A stretch of 9,485 nucleotides of DNA from CAVSWN01 sp046728115. GTDB taxonomy: Bacteria > Acidobacteriota > Vicinamibacteria > Vicinamibacterales > CAVVIG01. Position 1 is the stretch's first letter; every line of letters begins with the position of its first letter. The stretch covers positions 1 through 9,485 of the forward strand of contig JBKPDW010000548.1 of NCBI GenBank assembly GCA_046728115.1. Direction: 5' to 3'. Below the pieces are notes generated by a model that did not search any database, had not been told where the DNA came from, and worked only from the letters and a program-made list of their open reading frames with translations. Positions 5,153-9,485 of this stretch are shown here, in pieces. The position numbers were made by a program, and so were the translations under genes.

Positions 5153-7831
5153 TCAATCGTGTCGCAACGCAACCATCGGATCGATCCGCAGAGCCCTCCG
5201 CGAAGGAAGTTGGCACGCGAGCAGCGCGACCAACGTCAACATCGCAGGGGCGGCCGTCAACGTGACCGGATCGTAAGGCGAGACGCCGACGAGTTGTGAT
5301 TGTAGAATGCGATTCACCACCAGCGACAGGATGAGGCCAATAAACAATCCGAACACCACGGGTCGCATACCTTCGCGGAAAATCAAACCACGGATATGGG
5401 GTGGCGCCGCGCCGAGCGCGATCCGCACGCCGATCTCTGGCGTGCGCTGGCTCACCGAATGCGCTATCGCGGCATAAAGTCCAAGGGCGGCCAAGACGAA
5501 CGCCATCAGTGCGAAGATGGGGGCCACCGCCGCGTATTTTCCCAGCTCCTGATGTTCCCGATCCATCTGGTCACGATCAAAAGCGAAGCTGGCCTTCAAG
5601 GTCGTGAAGTTCTCCAGTACGACACCGGGATCCAGCTTCTGCACCTCGGCTCGAACCGCTTGGGCCACGCCGTCCGCAGCCACGGTTGTACGCACCAGAA
5701 AGAACGCACGCGCCGGCGGCTCCTGCCGGAGGGGCACATAGATCAGAGGTTTGAAACGCTGCCGGGTGACGTCCCCTTGCATCACATTCGGGACGACTCC
5801 CACGATGGTTCGCCACTCGCTTGGCTTCTTGTCCCGATCCAGCGAGCGGAGACGCTTCCCAAGCACTTGTCCGTCCGGGAAGAACGTGGCGGCAAACGCC
5901 TGATTCACGATGGCGACTGGCGCTCCTGTCATCCGATCGTCGTCGTTAAAATCGCGGCCGGAGATCGGAGAGTCTCCGAGCACCCGGAAGTAGTCCGATC
6001 CGGTGTTTAAGAACTGGCCGGACTCTCCAGCGCCCAGGGCGCTCGACGTTCCCTCGATCTCGAATGCCTGCGCACGCCCGCCATCCACCGGAATGGCGCT
6101 GGCGACCGAGGCATTGTCGATGCCGGGGATGCCCCTCAGCTGCGCCGCGAGCCGATCGAAATACGCAAGCCGTGTCGCAGGGCTTGGGTATTTGTCGGCG
6201 AGCAATCGCAGCGAGCCGACCAGCACGTGCCCGGGATCGCGTACGCCGGTCTTGGCGCCGACGATGTTGAAGAGGCTGCGCGCAAGCACACCCGCCCCGG
6301 ACAGCAGCACGATCGCCAGCGCCATCTGTCCGGCCACCAGCGATGCCGACAGATACTTGCCACGCAGTCCCTGCGTGGTGCCTCGGGCTTCGCCCTTCAA
6401 GGTGCCGTTCACATCGAGTTGCAGCACGCGGACGATCGGCACCAGACCACACAGCAGCGCGGCGGCGATCGAAATCGCGATCAGATACACGAGCGTGCCG
6501 GCATCCACCGCGTAGTCCAGGACCTGGTGGGTAGACGCAGTCGCCACGGCCCAAGTGCGCACGCTCCAGGCGGCGATCCGCCAAGCCAGCACGCCACTGG
6601 CACCTGCCAGCAACAGACTCTCGGTCAGGATCTGGCGGACCATCCGCCAGCGGCCCGCACCGAGCGCAATCCGCGTCGAGAATTCACGTGATCGGCCAAG
6701 CGTCCGCGCCAACGTCAGGTTCGCGAGGTTGGCGCACGCAATCAGCAAGACAAACCACGCCGCCGCCCAGAGTGACCCATAGACGACCGGAGCGTTCGGG
6801 CCGACGAACATTTGTGAATACGTGTATACCCTCGGCATGACGTCACGATTAGTGGCGGGATAGGAGGTGCCGAGACGGCGATTAATGGTTTCCAGCTCGA
6901 CGCGAGCGCCCGCGACCGTGGCGCTATCTGCCAGGCGTCCCACCGCCATATACTGCATCGGGCCTCGCTTGTGCAGCTCCCCGGTGTGAGCCAGGGGCAT
7001 CCATAGGTCCCGTTCGCTCGGAAAGTCGAAACCCTCCGGCATCACGCCGATCACGGTGGCCGGCGCATTGTCGATGCGGACGATGTGGCCCACGATGTCG
7101 AGGCGCTGGTCAAAGCGGCGTTTCCAAAAGCGGTGGCTGAGAATCGCGACTGGCAGCGCGTCGGAGGCCTCGTCGGCCTTCACGAAATCTCGTCCCAGTA
7201 ACGGTGACACACCGAGCAGGCTGAATGTGTTGGCGCTGATCGTAAATGTGAGGCTGTCAATCAACTGTTCACTGCCGCTGTCGGCGAACGTGATCCGCTT
7301 GGCGCCGATGAACGCCATTCCTTCGAACGATTGCGCGTGCGCGCGCCAGTCCTCGAAATCAGGGTACGACACGGTGCCACAACACAGGCCTGCTGGGTAA
7401 CGCTCCTGCAAATACACCAAGCGCTCGTTCCGCTTCACCAGAGGAAAGCCTCGGAATAGCATCGTGTTCATCACGGCGAACACAGTGACATTCAAGCCGA
7501 TCGCCAGTGCCAGAGTCGTAACGGCCGTGAGCGTGAATGCGCGTTCGCGCCGTAATCCGCGAAGCGCAAACCGAAGGTCGTACAGGACCCCATCGAGCCA
7601 TGGCAAGCTTCGCTGATCGCGTAGAGCCTCCATCGCTTGCGAGACTCCTCCGGCTGTAATTCGGGCGAGCCGCGCAGAATCGTCCAGACCCTGATCGTGA
7701 CGCCGCGCGTGCTCCTCGGCGAGTTCCTGGTGTATGCGAAGCTCTTGCTCCAGGTCGCCGTCGCCCCGATGTGGATGGAGCGTTCCCCAGAAACGCGCGA
7801 CCCATTCGCGAAAAACGCCGCGACCTCTCAT
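5153..7831 (-). CDS. ADOP-3, full-length MacB/FtsX-like duplicated permease
   Basis: A complete permease, 892 residues if read from the ATG at 7831. An upstream start at 7879 in the same frame would add 16 residues but would lie well inside PadR-B. The ATG at 7831 overlaps the PadR-B stop as ATGA and gives the usual lead-in to the prefix domain (about 1-85: DLEQELRIHQELAEEHARRH). It follows the standard layout. A membrane segment is at about 98-120 (LALAIGLNVTVFAVMNTMLF). The periplasmic domain 1 is at about 125-345 (GTVSYPDFEDW, NTFSLLGVSPLLGRDF, ATVIGVMPEGFDFP). FtsX 1 is at about 350-470 (LLIACANLANLTLARTLGRS, REFSTRIALGAGRWR). A membrane segment is at about 494-516. Periplasmic domain 2 is at about 520-760 (YFRVLGDSPISGRDF, IVGVVPNVMQGD), and FtsX 2 at about 775-885 (QRTPEIGVRIALGAAP). 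The tail is PSRRALRIDPMVALRHD. Two odd points are a Cys-Cys pair at about 150-151 just before the conserved SYPDF, and VGV where relatives have FGV near the end. No clear ribosome site precedes it, consistent with translational coupling. Substrate is unknown. Confidence 0.95.
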   Translation of the reverse strand: MRGRGVFREWVARFWGTLHPHRGDGDLEQELRIHQELAEEHARRHDQGLDDSARLARITAGGVSQAMEALRDQRSLPWLDGVLYDLRFALRGLRRERAFTLTAVTTLALAIGLNVTVFAVMNTMLFRGFPLVKRNERLVYLQERYPAGLCCGTVSYPDFEDWRAHAQSFEGMAFIGAKRITFADSGSEQLIDSLTFTISANTFSLLGVSPLLGRDFVKADEASDALPVAILSHRFWKRRFDQRLDIVGHIVRIDNAPATVIGVMPEGFDFPSERDLWMPLAHTGELHKRGPMQYMAVGRLADSATVAGARVELETINRRLGTSYPATNRDVMPRVYTYSQMFVGPNAPVVYGSLWAAAWFVLLIACANLANLTLARTLGRSREFSTRIALGAGRWRMVRQILTESLLLAGASGVLAWRIAAWSVRTWAVATASTHQVLDYAVDAGTLVYLIAISIAAALLCGLVPIVRVLQLDVNGTLKGEARGTTQGLRGKYLSASLVAGQMALAIVLLSGAGVLARSLFNIVGAKTGVRDPGHVLVGSLRLLADKYPSPATRLAYFDRLAAQLRGIPGIDNASVASAIPVDGGRAQAFEIEGTSSALGAGESGQFLNTGSDYFRVLGDSPISGRDFNDDDRMTGAPVAIVNQAFAATFFPDGQVLGKRLRSLDRDKKPSEWRTIVGVVPNVMQGDVTRQRFKPLIYVPLRQEPPARAFFLVRTTVAADGVAQAVRAEVQKLDPGVVLENFTTLKASFAFDRDQMDREHQELGKYAAVAPIFALMAFVLAALGLYAAIAHSVSQRTPEIGVRIALGAAPPHIRGLIFREGMRPVVFGLFIGLILSLVVNRILQSQLVGVSPYDPVTLTAAPAMLTLVALLACQLPSRRALRIDPMVALRHD

Positions 7832-8175
7832 GCGTCGGCATCCAACAGCGCGTGAATGATGCCCGCCATGCGGGTCCACGCATGTTTCTCTTCAATTAAT
7901 TGACGCCGGCCCGCTAATGTCAGCGTGTAGAAGCGCGCTTTGCGACTAGTATCTGTTTTCCCCCAATCGCCACGCAGGAAGCCACGCTGCTCCAGCCGCA
8001 TCAGAGCCGGATAGAGCGTGCCCATGTTGAGCTGGAGCGCGCCTCCGGACACCTGTTCAAGGCGAGCGGCGATCGCATAACCATGCAGCGGCCCGAGGGA
8101 ACGCAACGTCTGGAGAACCATCAGGTCAAGCGTTCCTTGCAGGACGTCAGCCTTTGGGCTGCTCTTATTAGACAC
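7828..8175 (-). CDS. PadR-B, PadR-family winged-helix transcriptional regulator
   Basis: A 115-residue regulator, the same length as PadR-A, first gene of the minus-strand operon with ADOP-3. The winged helix-turn-helix shows VLQGTLDLMVLQTL, GPLHGYAIAARLEQVSGG and LQLNMGTLYPALMRLEQRGF, then the wing and tail (YTLTLAGRRQLIEEKHAW). Translation starts at a GTG (8175-8173), followed by S-N-K-S. AAGGTGAT on the minus strand (8194-8187) complements the 16S tail well but ends 11 bases from the GTG, at the far end of normal spacing. If the promoter at 8184-8211 is right, transcription would begin within a few bases of the GTG, which would make the message nearly leaderless and that motif promoter DNA and not a ribosome site. 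The stop codon overlaps the ADOP-3 start. It probably represses its own operon, as is usual for the family. Confidence 0.95.
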   Translation of the reverse strand: MSNKSSPKADVLQGTLDLMVLQTLRSLGPLHGYAIAARLEQVSGGALQLNMGTLYPALMRLEQRGFLRGDWGKTDTSRKARFYTLTLAGRRQLIEEKHAWTRMAGIIHALLDADA

Positions 8176-8183
8176 GCAAATGG

Positions 8184-8211
8184 AGTATCACCTTTAGTAT
8201 TAGAGCGTCAA
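8184..8211 (-). promoter_or_regulatory. Probable PadR-B promoter with operator-like direct repeat
   Basis: On the minus strand, TTGACG (8211-8206, five of six matches to the -35 consensus) is followed after 16 bases by GATACT (8189-8184, four of six to the -10). Two ATACT pentamers (8200-8196 and 8188-8184) sit 12 bases apart with AAAGGTG between them, covering spacer and -10, where a repressor would act. The TTGAC / AAGGTG / start-codon spacing matches the region before PadR-A almost base for base in layout. Direct binding of PadR here is inference from the family's habit of autoregulation. Confidence 0.45.
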
Positions 8212-8607
8212 ATAGGCACAGGGTCGTAGTTCACGAGTCACCACGTAATCCGCACAACTGCAGTCGCCGTCGTCGCACGGCCAATTTGGCGCAACTCGCA
8301 ACGTTCGAAAGCGCCCTTCCCGTACTGCGCCATCGGCCGCGGTTCCGGCTCTCCCGAGGCGGGATGGTGGGCGCGCCTGGTGGGCGCACTTCGAGTTCAC
8401 CCCCATAAACATTGAGCCGATTATCCTCCGCAAAAAGATCGAGGACGTGCGCGAGGCGGGCGCGTATCCACCGAGAGGCGAGACGCGTCCGGGATTCATC
8501 TGCACAGCGTCTCGCGTGCGAACGGGTTGACATGGTGCCGCGCCCACCACGCCGCTACTTGCCGAAACAGGACTGCGCGCGATCGCCGTCAATCTATCAG
8601 CAGGATT
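8212..8607. other. Gap between PadR-B and ADOP-4
   Basis: 396 bases with no convincing gene. Reading frames that cross it have no family resemblance, and their protein-like part is only the repeat R3 (8363-8462). To its right, CGCGCCCACCA (8539-8549) is the exact inverse of TGGTGGGCGCG at the left end of R3 (8365-8375), so the two bracket a 185-bp segment. The stretch 8212-8362, upstream of the PadR-B promoter, shows nothing recognisable. No terminator hairpin with a T-run was seen downstream of ADOP-4. Confidence 0.6.
8363..8462 (+). repeat. 100-bp interspersed repeat, copy R3
   Basis: Aligns end to end with R1 at 94 of 100 positions. It has the same tandem decamer TGGTGGGCGC (8365-8374 and 8378-8387). 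Its plus orientation is the same as R1 and R2, although both neighbouring genes here (PadR-B and ADOP-4) are on the minus strand. It therefore lies 'backwards' relative to the genes, unlike R1 and relative to ADOP-2 for R2. This argues against a role as an untranslated leader or trailer of a particular gene and for an independently inserted or recombination-related element. It is 187 bp upstream of PadR-B and 145 bp past the end of ADOP-4. Confidence 0.88.
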
Positions 8608-9485
8608 CTAGCCGCGTCTGAGCGCCTCGACGGGGTCCATTCGAACAAAATGTCCCGCCGCAGCAAGAGCGCACACGGTGGCCACGACCACACTTCCGAG
8701 CCCCGCGAATAGGAACACGGCCGGTTCTCGCGCCTGGACACCGAACAGGATGTTTTCCAGGAAACGGGCGAGCATCCACGAGAGCGTCACGCCGTGCCCG
8801 CTAAGGCTAAGACGACGGTTTCCTGAATCAAGACGCGTAGGACATGCCGCCGCGTCGCGCCGAGGGCGAGTCTGATTCCGACTTCCTGTCGGCGTTCAAC
8901 AGTCGCATGCATCGTCATGCCGTACAGCGCGGACAGCGACATCACCATCGCCGCTAGACCGAACGTCGCGAACACGAACGTCGTGACCGTGTACTTGGCG
9001 CTGGCATCGTCGACCAATGCCTGCATGGGGCGGACGCTCCCCACTGCCTGCGTACGATCGATGTCGGCGACCGCGGCCCGGACAATGGGAGCCAGCGCGA
9101 CCAGATCAGAACCCGCGCTCGTCAGAACGGTTGCTGTTCGTTGCGGCAGTTGCTCGAAAGGAACATAGATCTGAGGCATCGAGGGGCGTACCAGCGTCCT
9201 CGCTTTCACGTCACCCACCACGCCGACGATCTCGCGGGGATTCCGGCCATTGTCTTGGATGACTACCTGCTTGCCGATCGGATCGGCACTTGGGAAGAAA
9301 CGGGCCGCAAAGCCTTGGCTGACGATCGCAACGGGTGGGCTGCGATCATCATCGCGCGACGTGAACGTTCTGCCCCTGAGGAGAGCGATGTGAAGTACCT
9401 CGAAATAGGTTGGTGCAACGACGGCATTGATCGCCCCAGGCCACTGGCTGATCGGTACCTCAGGAGTGCCGACTATGTGCACTCC
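8608..9485 (-). pseudogene. ADOP-4, frameshifted C-terminal part of a duplicated permease (5' end outside window)
   Basis: Reading from the right edge, 232 codons encode the end of the second periplasmic MacB-like domain (TYFEVLHIALLRGRTF, EIVGVVGDVKA, QIYVPFEQLP) and most of the second FtsX domain (ERRQEVGIRLALGATRRH). They end at a TGA (8789-8787) just after LALAGTA, in the middle of a membrane segment. The family sequence resumes at once in another frame (GVTLSWMLARFLENILFGVQ from 8793) and runs to a natural end, RMDPVEALRRG and TAG at 8610-8608. Aligned with ADOP-1 and ADOP-2, which have 19 residues from this glycine to LFGV/L, the gap lacks two residues plus one base, that is, about 7 nt. 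The usual PARRA before the DP motif has also decayed to AAGHFV. Both suggest a real pseudogene, though a sequencing or assembly error at one site cannot be excluded. Confidence 0.85.

Noticed and set aside
7832..7879. An earlier start for ADOP-3 at 7879
   Set aside because: It would overlap PadR-B by about 50 bases and add a lead-in with no family resemblance. The ATG at 7831 gives the ATGA overlap also seen in kind at the other operon.
1694..8462. Three similar repeats as a CRISPR array
   Set aside because: The repeats are 100 bp long and about 3.3 kb apart with whole genes between them; there are no short regular spacers and no cas genes.
1694..8462. Repeats as integron attC sites with gene cassettes
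   Set aside because: I looked for the attC core (GTTRRRY and its inverse) at the copy edges and did not find it. Genes between copies lie in both orientations and each unit holds two genes. No integrase is in the window.
8200..8592. A 130-codon minus-strand gene covering R3
   Set aside because: Its only conserved part is the repeat read in a different frame from the one with more synonymous changes; the flanks share nothing with R1 or R2.

Overview
The window is GC-rich DNA, most likely from an Acidobacteriota chromosome. Gemmatimonadota, or an uncultured lineage seen in metagenomes, is the alternative. The reason is the content: four large two-domain FtsX/MacB-like permeases of the 'acidobacterial duplicated orphan permease' (ADOP) type and two small PadR regulators of the kind that accompany them. 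No ATPase gene (no Walker A or ABC signature) was recognised, so the permeases are 'orphans' here.

Layout, left to right. (1) 1-1536, plus strand: the C-terminal 511 codons of ADOP-1, cut by the window edge. (2) 1537-1860: a gap holding a short C-terminal scrap of another ADOP gene (1582-1653), a 100-bp repeat (R1, 1694-1793) and a probable PadR promoter. (3) 1861-4901, plus strand: a two-gene operon, PadR-A then ADOP-2 (898 aa), overlapping by 4 bp (GTGA). (4) 4902-5152: the gap between convergent units, holding repeat R2 (4992-5091). (5) 5153-8175, minus strand: a second two-gene operon, PadR-B then ADOP-3 (892 aa), overlapping by 4 bp (ATGA). (6) 8176-8607: a gap with the PadR-B promoter and repeat R3 (8363-8462). 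(7) 8608-9485, minus strand: the C-terminal part of ADOP-4, broken by a frameshift near 8790 and cut by the window edge.

Each intact unit reads as a PadR winged-helix repressor, probably autoregulating, translationally coupled to one large inner-membrane permease whose two periplasmic MacB-like domains and FtsX membrane domains presumably work with an ATPase encoded elsewhere. The substrate cannot be told from sequence.

The most unusual signal is the 100-bp repeat. There is exactly one copy in each of the three gaps, all in the same orientation although the genes are not. The copies are 94% (R1/R3) and 86% (R1/R2) identical by hand alignment, while the flanking PadR and ADOP paralogues are far more diverged. 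The repeats thus bracket each PadR-ADOP operon as a cassette-like unit. With one ADOP scrap and one frameshifted ADOP beside them, the window looks like an actively rearranging paralogue array.
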